NCBI GenBank assembly: GCA_016194625.1
Contig: JACQBB010000032.1
Span: 1-7,888, forward strand
DNA: 7,888 nucleotides
Reading direction: 5' to 3'
Origin: Elusimicrobiota bacterium
Lineage (GTDB): Bacteria > Elusimicrobiota > Elusimicrobia > UBA1565 > UBA9628
The position numbers and the translations under genes were made by a program. Positions 1-5,916 of this stretch are shown in pieces (positions within the stretch are counted from its first letter, which is position 1; each line of letters starts with the position of its first letter). Below the pieces are notes generated by a model, which made no database searches, was not told the origin of the DNA, and saw nothing but the letters and a program-made list of their open reading frames with translations.

Positions 1-1
1 G

Positions 2-532
2 GAGCACCCGTACACCGTCTCCTCGGCTCCCGACGGCCCGGTCCTGCGCCTGGCGATCAAGGACCTGGGCGACGCCACGCGCGCCCTGCAGACGGTCGCC
101 GTCGGCAGCCCCGCGCTGATCGAGGGCCCCTACGGCGGCCTGTTCCGCGAGCCGATCGGGACCCTGCCCGAGCTGTGGCTCGCCGGCGGCATCGGGATCA
201 CTCCGTTCCTGAGCCGCGCGCGCGGCCTGCGCCCGGAGGACGGGGCGGACGCGACGCTCGTCTTCTGCGTCCAGGACGAGTCCCGCGCCCATTTCCTGCC
301 CGAGCTCCGGGACATCGCGGCCCGCGTCCCCGGCTTCCGGGTGATCCCCCACTATTTCTCCGCGCACGGGGCGCTCGACCGCGCCTTCCTGCTGTCGCGG
401 GCGCCCGACCTGGCGCGGCGCGTCGCCTACGTGTGCGGCCCGCCCCCCATGATCGCCGCCGCGCGCGCGGCCCTGCGGGGCTGCGGCGTGCCCGCCGACC
501 GCATCCGCTCGGAGGACTTCGCATGGCTCTGA
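2..532 (+). CDS. Ferric-reductase/NOX-like flavoprotein, FAD- and NAD(P)H-binding C-terminal part (5' truncated)
   Basis: The frame is open from the first bases of the window and ends in TGA at 530-532, leaving 176 residues, so the N-terminus is missing. What is seen: an FAD-binding HPYTVSSAP motif at the very start, then IKDLGD and EGPYGGLF (flavin and phosphate contacts), an NAD(P)H-binding AGGIGITPFLS segment near residue 60, and the C-terminal CGPPPMI motif near residue 145. This order is that of the ferredoxin-NADP+ reductase superfamily, and the HPxTxSS form is typical of ferric reductase/NADPH oxidase-like proteins, whose N-terminal half carries heme-binding membrane helices. I infer that such a domain lies upstream. 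Expected role: moving electrons from cytosolic NAD(P)H through FAD into the membrane. The end overlaps the cytochrome b5-like gene by 10 nt, suggesting co-translation and a shared electron path. A soluble oxygenase reductase subunit is a less likely alternative. Confidence 0.88.
   Translation, partial: EHPYTVSSAPDGPVLRLAIKDLGDATRALQTVAVGSPALIEGPYGGLFREPIGTLPELWLAGGIGITPFLSRARGLRPEDGADATLVFCVQDESRAHFLPELRDIAARVPGFRVIPHYFSAHGALDRAFLLSRAPDLARRVAYVCGPPPMIAAARAALRGCGVPADRIRSEDFAWL
511..515 (+). promoter_or_regulatory. Shine-Dalgarno of the cytochrome b5-like gene
   Basis: A GGAGG lies 7 nt before the ATG at 523 and inside the last codons of the upstream reductase. It fixes the b5 start and supports translation of the two overlapping genes from one mRNA. 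Confidence 0.8.
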
Positions 533-870
533 GGAGCCTCGTCCGCGCCGCCTTCGTCGCCTTCGCCGCCGTCGCGGCGGCGATCGGGGTCGCCGGCTAC
601 CTGTCCCCGAGGACCGCGGCGCCGTCCGGACGCGCCGTCGCCGCCGCCGAGCTGGCGCGCCACGCGACGCCCGCCGACTGCTGGATCGCGGTCGACGGAG
701 GCGTGTACGCGGTGAGCGCCTACCTCCCGGAGCACCCGGCCCCGCCGGGCCTCATCGAGCCGTGGTGCGGCAAGGACGCCTCCGCGCCGTTCCGGGACAA
801 GGGCGGAGGTCCGCACAGCGCCGCGGCGCGCGCGGCGCTGGAGACCTACCGCGTCGGCGAGCTGCGCTGA
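523..870 (+). CDS. Membrane-anchored cytochrome b5-like heme-binding protein
   Basis: A 115-residue protein. Residues 6-27 are a hydrophobic, alanine-rich helix after a short basic start (signal anchor or uncleaved signal), followed by a Pro/Ala-rich linker. Residues 43-115 match the cytochrome b5 fold: H47...DCW (52-54), VYAVSAYL (61-68), the first heme-ligand motif EHP with His71, the WCGKDAS block (81-87), Phe90, the second ligand His98 followed by Ser99, and a closing TYRVG (108-112). The usual HPGG is HPAPP here, but both histidines are kept, so b-type heme binding is likely. Start choice: ATG 523 has a GGAGG at 7 nt and overlaps the reductase stop. The predicted topology puts the heme domain outside the cytoplasmic membrane, where it could receive electrons from the upstream reductase. 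That partnership is inferred from gene overlap. Confidence 0.88.
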   Translation: MALRSLVRAAFVAFAAVAAAIGVAGYLSPRTAAPSGRAVAAAELARHATPADCWIAVDGGVYAVSAYLPEHPAPPGLIEPWCGKDASAPFRDKGGGPHSAAARAALETYRVGELR

Positions 871-878
871 GGGCGGGG

Positions 879-898
879 CCGGACGGCCCAGCGTCCGG
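879..898 (+). other. Stem-loop after the cytochrome b5-like gene
   Basis: A perfect 7-bp stem (CCGGACG at 879-885, CGTCCGG at 892-898) closes a 6-nt loop, beginning 9 nt after the b5 stop. No T-run follows, so it is not a classical intrinsic terminator. It could stabilise the 3' end of the upstream mRNA or cause weak termination. It also touches a GGAGG at 897-901. Confidence 0.35.
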
Positions 899-935
899 AG
901 GACTTAGGACCCTCGTGCGGGACCGGGAGCGGCGC

Positions 936-941
936 TATCAT
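936..941 (+). promoter_or_regulatory. Candidate -10 element for the exported protein gene (possibly leaderless)
   Basis: TATCAT matches the sigma70-type TATAAT at five of six positions and stands out in GC-rich DNA. Standard spacing places the transcription start at 948, exactly the A of the ATG. A -35 at the 17-bp position (913-918, TCGTGC) is poor, so the promoter rests mainly on the -10 box. Confidence 0.4.
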
Positions 942-947
942 CTCCTC

Positions 948-1367
948 ATGATGAAGAACGCTCTCCTGCTCGCCGCCGGACTCGCCGCTCTCGCCGCCCC
1001 CGCGTTCGCCACGCACCCGAACGAGGTCTGCCGCATCAAGATCGACGTCGCCGCGCTGGCCAAGGCCGCCGGCGCCGACCCGTCCTCGGTCCGCGTGCGC
1101 TTCGTCTTCGCCGGCGGGATCTCGAACCTCACCGACATGACGCCGCCCGCGCCGGTCGTCGTCTCCAAGCCCGCGGAAGGCCCCTGGATCTACGCGACGG
1201 AGCTCCACTCGAACCTGTACTACCGCCGGCTGGCGGCGGTGAAGGTCGAGTCGATCCTCTACAAGACCACCGACGGGACGCCCGAATGGACGGCCGCGGT
1301 GGACCGGCCCGCGCAGGACACGGACGCGAAGGACGCGCCGATCCGCTGCGAGCAGTACGCGGACTGA
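948..1367 (+). CDS. Small exported protein of unknown function
   Basis: A 139-residue protein I do not recognise. Residues 1-21 form a Sec signal peptide: lysine at position 3, a Leu/Ala-rich core, and a PAFA end giving likely cleavage before THP. The mature part is about 118 residues, without further membrane segments, and has just two cysteines, near each end (Cys28 and Cys134), which could form a disulfide in the periplasm. It has a mixed beta-type pattern with several Val/Tyr-rich stretches, including ELHSNLYYRRL. Start choice: two adjacent ATGs (948, 951) begin a good signal peptide but lack a Shine-Dalgarno. An in-frame GTG at 915 has an AGGA 5 nt upstream and would add 11 charged residues. 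It follows the b5 gene by 77 nt and converges on the GT-C gene with an 18-nt gap. Third-position GC is high throughout, supporting a real gene. Confidence 0.8.
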   Translation: MMKNALLLAAGLAALAAPAFATHPNEVCRIKIDVAALAKAAGADPSSVRVRFVFAGGISNLTDMTPPAPVVVSKPAEGPWIYATELHSNLYYRRLAAVKVESILYKTTDGTPEWTAAVDRPAQDTDAKDAPIRCEQYAD

Positions 1368-1381
1368 CGCCGCGGACGGCG
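1368..1381. other. Small hairpin between convergent genes
   Basis: CGCCG and CGGCG flank a CGGA tetraloop in the 18-nt gap between two converging stop codons. The stem is symmetric, so it could fold in either transcript. There is no T-run on either side, so a role as bidirectional terminator is only a possibility. Confidence 0.25.
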
Positions 1382-1385
1382 GGCT

Positions 1386-2897
1386 TCAGCGCTCGGGGGC
1401 CGCGCCGAGGAGGTAGCGGTGCCGCGTCGGGTCCGCCCCGCCGGCGAGCAAGCCGGCGTCGTACACCGGCGCGTACACGTACGCCGAGACGGGAAGCACG
1501 AGCGCGGGGCGCCCCGTCGGGAAGCCTTCCGAGACCGCGAAGTCGGGATCGACCGCGGCCTCCTGTTCCGGCGTCCGGCGCACCGCGAACGCGAAGCCCG
1601 GTTCGCCGCGGTGCGCGGCGACGAAGGCCTCGAGGGAGTCGAAATAGGCGTTCAGCGGGGCGTTCGCGCGCTCCGTCGCGCGGGAGGCCGCGTAGGAAGC
1701 CGCGGCGTCGGCCGCGCCCCCGACGGCGAGGAGGGCCAGAGCCGCCGTCCGCGCGCCGAGTCCGAGGCGGGAGAAATCCACCAGCGCGTAGACGAGGACG
1801 GCGCCGACCAGGCCGAAGAAGTAGAGATAGTAGGTCACCCCCAGCGCGTACGGACGGCCCGCGCAGACCACCGCGGCGTACGCGGCGAGCAGGCACGCGA
1901 GCAGCGCCGCGAAGCGGCCGTTCGCGCGCAGCCGCTCGCGCGCGAAGCCCGCGCGCAGAGACCACGCCAGCGCTCCGGCGAGCAGGACGGCCGTCAGCGC
2001 GGCCGCGCGGGAGTCCAACGCGCCGTCGGCCCACGCGTAGCGCGCGACCGGGCGGGCCGCGAACGCCGCGTTCCAGGACTCGCACGCGCGGAGCGTCCAG
2101 CCGGCGAGGGTCTTCGCCACGCGCAGCGGGAAGAAGTCCCCGGCGGCCCCGCCGACGCGCCGGTCCACCCAGAAGAGGCGCTCGACGCGCGGCAAGCGCG
2201 CCGCGTACAGGGCGGCGTAGGCGAGCGGCGGCGCCAGCGCGGCCGCCGCCGCGCGGTCGATGCGGCCTCGGTTCCGCCATAAGAGGTCCGCGGCGACGAG
2301 GACGGAGGCGATGACGCCCATCTCGTAGCACAGCGCCGCGGCGAGCATCAGCGCCGCGTAGGCCGCCGCCCGGGCGGGGCCGCCGCCCTCCAGGCGGCGC
2401 GCGGCGAGGAACGCGGCGAGCATCAGCGCGAATCCCAGCAAGTAGCCGCCGAGGTGGCTCCAGGCGACCAGCTCGAAACCCGGTGCGAACACGGAGAAGC
2501 GCAGAGCGAAAGCGGCCGCGAAGATCCCCGGCTGGATCGCCCACAGAAGCTCGAACAACGCGAAGACCACGACCAGATGCAGGCCCAGGTTCAGCGCGTT
2601 CCACGCGCGATAGTCGCGGCCGAACGCCGCGTTCTCGGCGGCGAGCAGGGCGAACAGCAGGGGGCGATAGAGCGCCTGGTCGCCCTTCTGCCAACGCCGG
2701 TCGGCGTTGTAATCGAGCAGGCGCAGGCCCGCGGCCAGCGAACGCTCCCCGCCGACCTCGCGGAAGTACAGGATCTGGTCCGAGGTGAAGTAGCGCGACA
2801 GCGCCGGACGATGGACGGGCACGGCCAGCGCCAGAAGGACGGCGGCGAAGACCGCGCGGCGGGTCCAGGGACCGACGGTCTCCGCGCGGGCCGTCAA
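1386..2897 (-). CDS. Multi-pass GT-C-like integral membrane protein (putative glycosyltransferase)
   Basis: About 503 residues from a TTG at 2897 that overlaps the EF-hand gene's stop as TTGA. A GTG at 2930 would add 11 residues; neither start has a clear Shine-Dalgarno. The chain holds roughly ten hydrophobic helices, the first at about residues 15-27. It is followed by an acidic loop containing Asp40 (RYFTSDQILYF), then YRPL at 77-80, a FG pair at 92-93, and an NxxLH-type segment with Asn103 and His107. This first-loop acidic residue plus YRPL plus N/H pattern is shared by GT-C membrane glycosyltransferases (PMT/TMTC-like), which use lipid-linked sugars on the outer face of the membrane. 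The C-terminal 100 residues are mostly soluble, with a YFDSLEAFVAAHRGEPGF-like segment. Family assignment is from motif pattern only; substrate and acceptor are unknown, and a non-catalytic membrane protein is possible. Probably co-transcribed and translationally coupled with the upstream EF-hand gene. Confidence 0.8.
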   Translation of the reverse strand: MTARAETVGPWTRRAVFAAVLLALAVPVHRPALSRYFTSDQILYFREVGGERSLAAGLRLLDYNADRRWQKGDQALYRPLLFALLAAENAAFGRDYRAWNALNLGLHLVVVFALFELLWAIQPGIFAAAFALRFSVFAPGFELVAWSHLGGYLLGFALMLAAFLAARRLEGGGPARAAAYAALMLAAALCYEMGVIASVLVAADLLWRNRGRIDRAAAAALAPPLAYAALYAARLPRVERLFWVDRRVGGAAGDFFPLRVAKTLAGWTLRACESWNAAFAARPVARYAWADGALDSRAAALTAVLLAGALAWSLRAGFARERLRANGRFAALLACLLAAYAAVVCAGRPYALGVTYYLYFFGLVGAVLVYALVDFSRLGLGARTAALALLAVGGAADAAASYAASRATERANAPLNAYFDSLEAFVAAHRGEPGFAFAVRRTPEQEAAVDPDFAVSEGFPTGRPALVLPVSAYVYAPVYDAGLLAGGADPTRHRYLLGAAPER

Positions 2898-5035
2898 GGC
2901 CGCGCCGAGTACCAGCGCGCGGCGAGCCACGCCGCGACGGCCGCGACCGCCAGCACGCCGGCCGCGGCCCACTGCGGCGCGCGGCTCTCGTCCGCGTAGG
3001 GGTCGTCGAGCGTGCGCGAGGCGTTGGCCGGCAGCTCCGCGAGGCCGGTCAGCGCGCCGCCGAACGGGATGTTGATGCGCACGAGCGCGTTGACCGCCCA
3101 GCCGTTGGCGTCCAGGATGGGGCCGAGGTTGCGCTGGCGCAGCTTCAGCGCGGCGATCAGCATCGACGGCCCCGAGACCAGCAGGACCGCGCCGGCCAGA
3201 GCCAGCGGCATCTGCCACGCGGCCAGCCTGCTGAACGCGGCCACCACGGCGCCGAACGCGGCGCCCAGGGCGCCCATCGCCAGGCCGATCGCCGCGAAGA
3301 TGCCGGCGAACTTGCCCACGTCGAACGCCTCGGGCTTGGGCGGGACGCCGGCGATCGCCTTGCCCGCGTGGTCCACGCCCGCCGCGGCCGCGTCGTGCGA
3401 GGCCTTCTCGCGCTCGCTGGCGAACTTGTGGATCTGCGCCTCGACGAGGCGGACGACCTTCTTGTACGGCGACCAGAACGCCTGGCGGATGCTGATCGGG
3501 TTGTCGACGATCTTCACGACCGTCGCGTCCCAGTCGCGTCCCTTGCGGTCGTAGAACACGCCGTTGCGGCCGACCATCAGGTTGTCGGAGTCGCCGCCGG
3601 TCACGGCGGCGGCCACCGTCATCTTCTCGCCGGTCGCGCGGCGCACGCACTCGCAGTACAGCAGGTAGGTCTGGCTGAGCGCGGCCAGCGCCGAGTGCTT
3701 GGCCATGTCCTCGACGCGCACGCACAGCTCGCACGAGCGGCCGTCGATGTACAGCGTGCCGGCCTGGAACACGGCCTTGCGCTTGCGGCCGTAGAAGTCC
3801 GTGAACGAGACGAAGTTGCACAGCAGCCGGTACAGGTCGCGGTGGTAGCGCGCCAGGCGCTCGAGCGACTGGACCGAGTCGAACTGCGGCTTCAGCTCCA
3901 GGTCCTTGGCGATCAGCGCGTCGACCGCGCCGCGGCCGGCGGCCAGCGCGGCCTTCAGGCGCTCGGCGCCCAGCGTCTCGACGCGCGTCGCGGGCTTGGC
4001 GGACAGCCACTTCTCCTGCGCCGCGAAGCGCTCCTGCAGGCCGCGCCACTCCGCCTCGGTCAGCGCCGTCCGGTCGCCCAGCGCCGGGAGCACCGCGTCG
4101 GAGCGCAGGCGCGCGACGGCGTCGGCCCACGCGGGGTTCACGCCCCCGTCGAGCGGCAGGGCGCGCCCGGCCTCCACGCGCGCCAGCGGGAAGGCCGCCA
4201 GTTCGGGCACGCCGGTCGCCAGCGTGAGGCCGGCCAGCGGGGCGTAGTCCGCCTCCGGGCGGTTGAGCGCGGCGACGGCGCGCGCGTCGTAGGCGGCGGT
4301 GCGGCAGCGGGCGAAGTAGTCGTCGGCCTTCGCGCGCACCGCGGAGAACGCGGCCAGCGCGTCGGCGGTCTTGTCGCCGAGCAGGGCGGAGCCGCCCGCG
4401 CCGGCGTCGCGCCAGGCGGCCAGCGCCGCGGCCTCCGCGAAGAACTTGTCCACCAGCGCCTTGTCCACGCCGGCCTTGCCGCCGCGGTCGGGGACGGAGC
4501 CGACGCACTCCATGATGTCGGCGATCAGCGCGCGCGTCGCCGCGTCGTCGGCCGAGTCGGCCGTGACCACGCCGTCGCCGTTGAAGCGCGTGCCGGCGAA
4601 GAACTTCTCGGAGTCGGCCACGTCGCCGACCGCGATCGCGCCCGCGCCGCCCTTGCCCTCGGTCTTCAAGACCTCGCGCGCCAGGGTCAGCAGGCGCTTG
4701 CCCTCCTCGCCGGAGTCGTCGATCGCCGAGAGCGGGAGCGCCTCGGCCCCCGCGCGCAGGGCGCCGATGTCCTTGAGGACGGTCCCCGCCCACTCCACCG
4801 CCGCGGCGATCTCGGGCACGCGGATGCGCCCGTCGCCGTCGGTGTCCAGCAGCTTCAGCGTCTTCTCGTCGAACTCGAGACCCGACACCGGGCAGCCCAG
4901 CGCGACCCACAGCTTCTGGTCGAGCGCGCGCAGGTTCCTCAGGTCGTCGGCCGTGTCGAGCAGCACCTGGTCGGTGCCGCCGGCGCGGAAGAACCGCCAG
5001 ACGTGGGCGCCGTCGACGGCGGGGAGAAGTCGCAT
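2894..5035 (-). CDS. EF-hand calcium-binding membrane protein of unknown function
   Basis: A 713-residue protein. Residues 64-75 form a textbook EF-hand loop, DTDGDGRIRVPE, with Asp at 1, 3 and 5, Gly at 6, Ile at 8 and Glu at 12, so Ca2+ binding is likely. A second, degenerate loop lies near 150-161 (FNGDGVV), lacking the first and last ligands. The long middle part is soluble and helical, with a conserved-looking block around residues 410-510 containing NFVSFTDFYGRKRKAVF, a CELC pair near 435, GGDSDNLMVGRNGVFYDRKG and NPISIRQAFWSPYKK. I recall such blocks from large uncharacterised bacterial EF-hand proteins but know no function. Three membrane helices lie at the C-terminal end, about 576-602, 609-631 and 689-708; the N-terminal part lacks a signal peptide and is probably cytoplasmic. 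The ATG has AGGAG 6 nt upstream and a promoter just before it. Its stop overlaps the GT-C gene start by 4 nt. Confidence 0.87.
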   Translation of the reverse strand: MRLLPAVDGAHVWRFFRAGGTDQVLLDTADDLRNLRALDQKLWVALGCPVSGLEFDEKTLKLLDTDGDGRIRVPEIAAAVEWAGTVLKDIGALRAGAEALPLSAIDDSGEEGKRLLTLAREVLKTEGKGGAGAIAVGDVADSEKFFAGTRFNGDGVVTADSADDAATRALIADIMECVGSVPDRGGKAGVDKALVDKFFAEAAALAAWRDAGAGGSALLGDKTADALAAFSAVRAKADDYFARCRTAAYDARAVAALNRPEADYAPLAGLTLATGVPELAAFPLARVEAGRALPLDGGVNPAWADAVARLRSDAVLPALGDRTALTEAEWRGLQERFAAQEKWLSAKPATRVETLGAERLKAALAAGRGAVDALIAKDLELKPQFDSVQSLERLARYHRDLYRLLCNFVSFTDFYGRKRKAVFQAGTLYIDGRSCELCVRVEDMAKHSALAALSQTYLLYCECVRRATGEKMTVAAAVTGGDSDNLMVGRNGVFYDRKGRDWDATVVKIVDNPISIRQAFWSPYKKVVRLVEAQIHKFASEREKASHDAAAAGVDHAGKAIAGVPPKPEAFDVGKFAGIFAAIGLAMGALGAAFGAVVAAFSRLAAWQMPLALAGAVLLVSGPSMLIAALKLRQRNLGPILDANGWAVNALVRINIPFGGALTGLAELPANASRTLDDPYADESRAPQWAAAGVLAVAAVAAWLAARWYSARP

Positions 5036-5041
5036 GGGGAG

Positions 5042-5046
5042 CTCCT
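5042..5046 (-). promoter_or_regulatory. Shine-Dalgarno of the EF-hand gene
   Basis: Read on the minus strand, AGGAG ends 6 nt before the ATG at 5035. It fixes this start and is one of the clearest ribosome sites in the window. Confidence 0.75.
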
Positions 5047-5065
5047 GGGGACGGGTGATGCCGCT

Positions 5066-5071
5066 ATTCTA
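5066..5071 (-). promoter_or_regulatory. Candidate -10 element of the EF-hand/GT-C operon
   Basis: TAGAAT on the minus strand (five of six matches to TATAAT) lies in a short A/T-rich island in the 53-nt gap between the 88-residue gene and the EF-hand gene. The predicted start near 5059 gives a leader of about 24 nt that includes the Shine-Dalgarno. No good -35 is visible; CTGAGC at 5087-5092 with a 15-bp spacer is the nearest. Confidence 0.45.
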
Positions 5072-5088
5072 GATAAATGCGGCGCGGC

Positions 5089-5355
5089 TCAGCGCAGGAC
5101 GAGCCAGCTCGCCGCGGCCAGAGCCTGCGCGAGCGCCGCGCCGTACAGCGGCGCGTAGGCGACCCACGAGCGGTCGCCGGAGCGCACCCATTCCCGCGCG
5201 GCGCGCGTGCTGGGGACCTTGTCGATCCACGGCGCGCGGCGCTTCATCTCGCCCTCCAGGGACCAGGCGAGCGCGGCGGCCAGGACGCCGACCGCGGCCT
5301 TCTCGACGGCCAGTCCGCCCGTCAGGCCGCAGCGCTCTACGGGATGCGCGGCCAC
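5089..5355 (-). CDS. Small two-helix membrane protein of unknown function
   Basis: An 88-residue protein from GTG 5355; the frame stays open upstream into the biotin ligase, but that part reads as low-complexity Arg/Ala/Gln shadow. From about residue 3 the sequence changes to a plausible protein with strong third-position GC: HPVERCGLTGG, a hydrophobic helix at about 14-33, a charged stretch (EGEMKRRAPWIDKVPSTRAAREWVRSGDRS, about 34-63) and a second helix at about 65-87 ending WLVLR. The charged segment between two helices suggests a hairpin topology. The upstream GGGGGCGG is at best a weak ribosome site. It precedes the EF-hand gene by 53 nt on the same strand and diverges from the biotin ligase. 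I do not recognise the family. Confidence 0.62.
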   Translation of the reverse strand: MAAHPVERCGLTGGLAVEKAAVGVLAAALAWSLEGEMKRRAPWIDKVPSTRAAREWVRSGDRSWVAYAPLYGAALAQALAAASWLVLR

Positions 5356-5376
5356 TCCGCCCCCCGTTTGTCCGGC

Positions 5377-5916
5377 GTGAAGCGTCTCGTGAAGCTCGAC
5401 GAGACCGACTCGACCCAGCTCGTCGCCCGGCGCCTGGCCGCCGAGGGCGCCCCCGACGGGACCTTGGTGTGGGCGCTGCGCCAGACCGCGGGCAAGGGGC
5501 GCCTGGGCCGGCGCTGGCGCTCGGCGCCCGGCGGGCTGTACCTGTCCTGGCTGATCCGCCCGGAGTTCCCCCCGGCGCGGCTGGCCGACTTCTCGCTGGC
5601 CTGCGGCGCGGCGGCCGCGGCCGCGCTGCGCGCGTTCGGCGTCGCGCCCGCGGTGAAGCCGCCCAACGACGTGCTGGCGCGCGGCGCCGACGGCCGCTAC
5701 CGCAAGCTGTGCGGCATCCTGTGCGAGGCGTCGGGCGACTCGTCGCGCCTGCACTGGCTGGTCGTGGGCGTGGGCGTCAACGTGGACAACGACCCGCCGC
5801 TCAAGCGCGCGACCAGCCTGCGCGCGCTGACCGGGAAGACGACGGGGCCGGAGCCCGTCCTGCGCGAGCTGATGAAGCGGCTCGCCCGCGCGCGCCGCGC
5901 GGGCGGCTTCGCGTGA
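5377..5916 (+). CDS. birA: Biotin-[acetyl-CoA-carboxylase] ligase, minimal catalytic core
   Basis: Activates biotin with ATP to biotinyl-5'-AMP and transfers it to a lysine of biotin carboxyl-carrier proteins in the cytosol. Seen with the GTG 5377 start (179 residues): LDETDST (7-13), the adenylate-binding GKGRLGRRW (39-47; E. coli GRGRRG), GGLYLS (52-57), KPPND (94-98; usually KWPND), the KLCGIL strand with Lys110 in the place of the catalytic lysine, and VGVGVNVDND. There is no N-terminal DNA-binding domain, so it is probably not a repressor, and the chain stops soon after the core, lacking most of the SH3-like C-terminal domain of the usual 230-260 residues. Start choice: GTG 5377 leaves the divergent 88-residue gene intact; ATG 5344 would add 11 residues and overlap it by 12 nt. 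Neither has a clear ribosome site. The frame upstream to 5077 has poor codon use and is not coding. Its stop overlaps the GMC gene start. Confidence 0.87.
   Translation: MKRLVKLDETDSTQLVARRLAAEGAPDGTLVWALRQTAGKGRLGRRWRSAPGGLYLSWLIRPEFPPARLADFSLACGAAAAAALRAFGVAPAVKPPNDVLARGADGRYRKLCGILCEASGDSSRLHWLVVGVGVNVDNDPPLKRATSLRALTGKTTGPEPVLRELMKRLARARRAGGFA

Noticed and set aside
1129..2694. A second minus-strand frame of 521 residues overlapping the GT-C gene
   Set aside because: Arg/Gly/Pro-rich with no hydrophobic helices or motifs, while the adjacent frame gives a coherent membrane protein.
1386..4910. A single 1174-residue minus-strand reading frame
   Set aside because: Only its last 503 residues (the GT-C-like protein) look like protein. 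The rest is an Arg/Gly-rich shadow in another frame of the EF-hand gene, with no stops because of the high GC content.
3368..5158. A 596-residue plus-strand reading frame opposite the EF-hand gene
   Set aside because: Its composition is Arg/Ala/Val/Gln-rich low complexity with no domain motifs, while the opposite strand has a full EF-hand protein with start, ribosome site and promoter.
5077..5376. An N-terminal extension of the biotin ligase to ATG 5077, preceded by TATTCT at 5065-5070 with a start exactly on that ATG
   Set aside because: The extension has poor codon bias and no helix-turn-helix, and it covers the better-coded 88-residue gene on the other strand. The A/T island is better explained as the minus-strand promoter.
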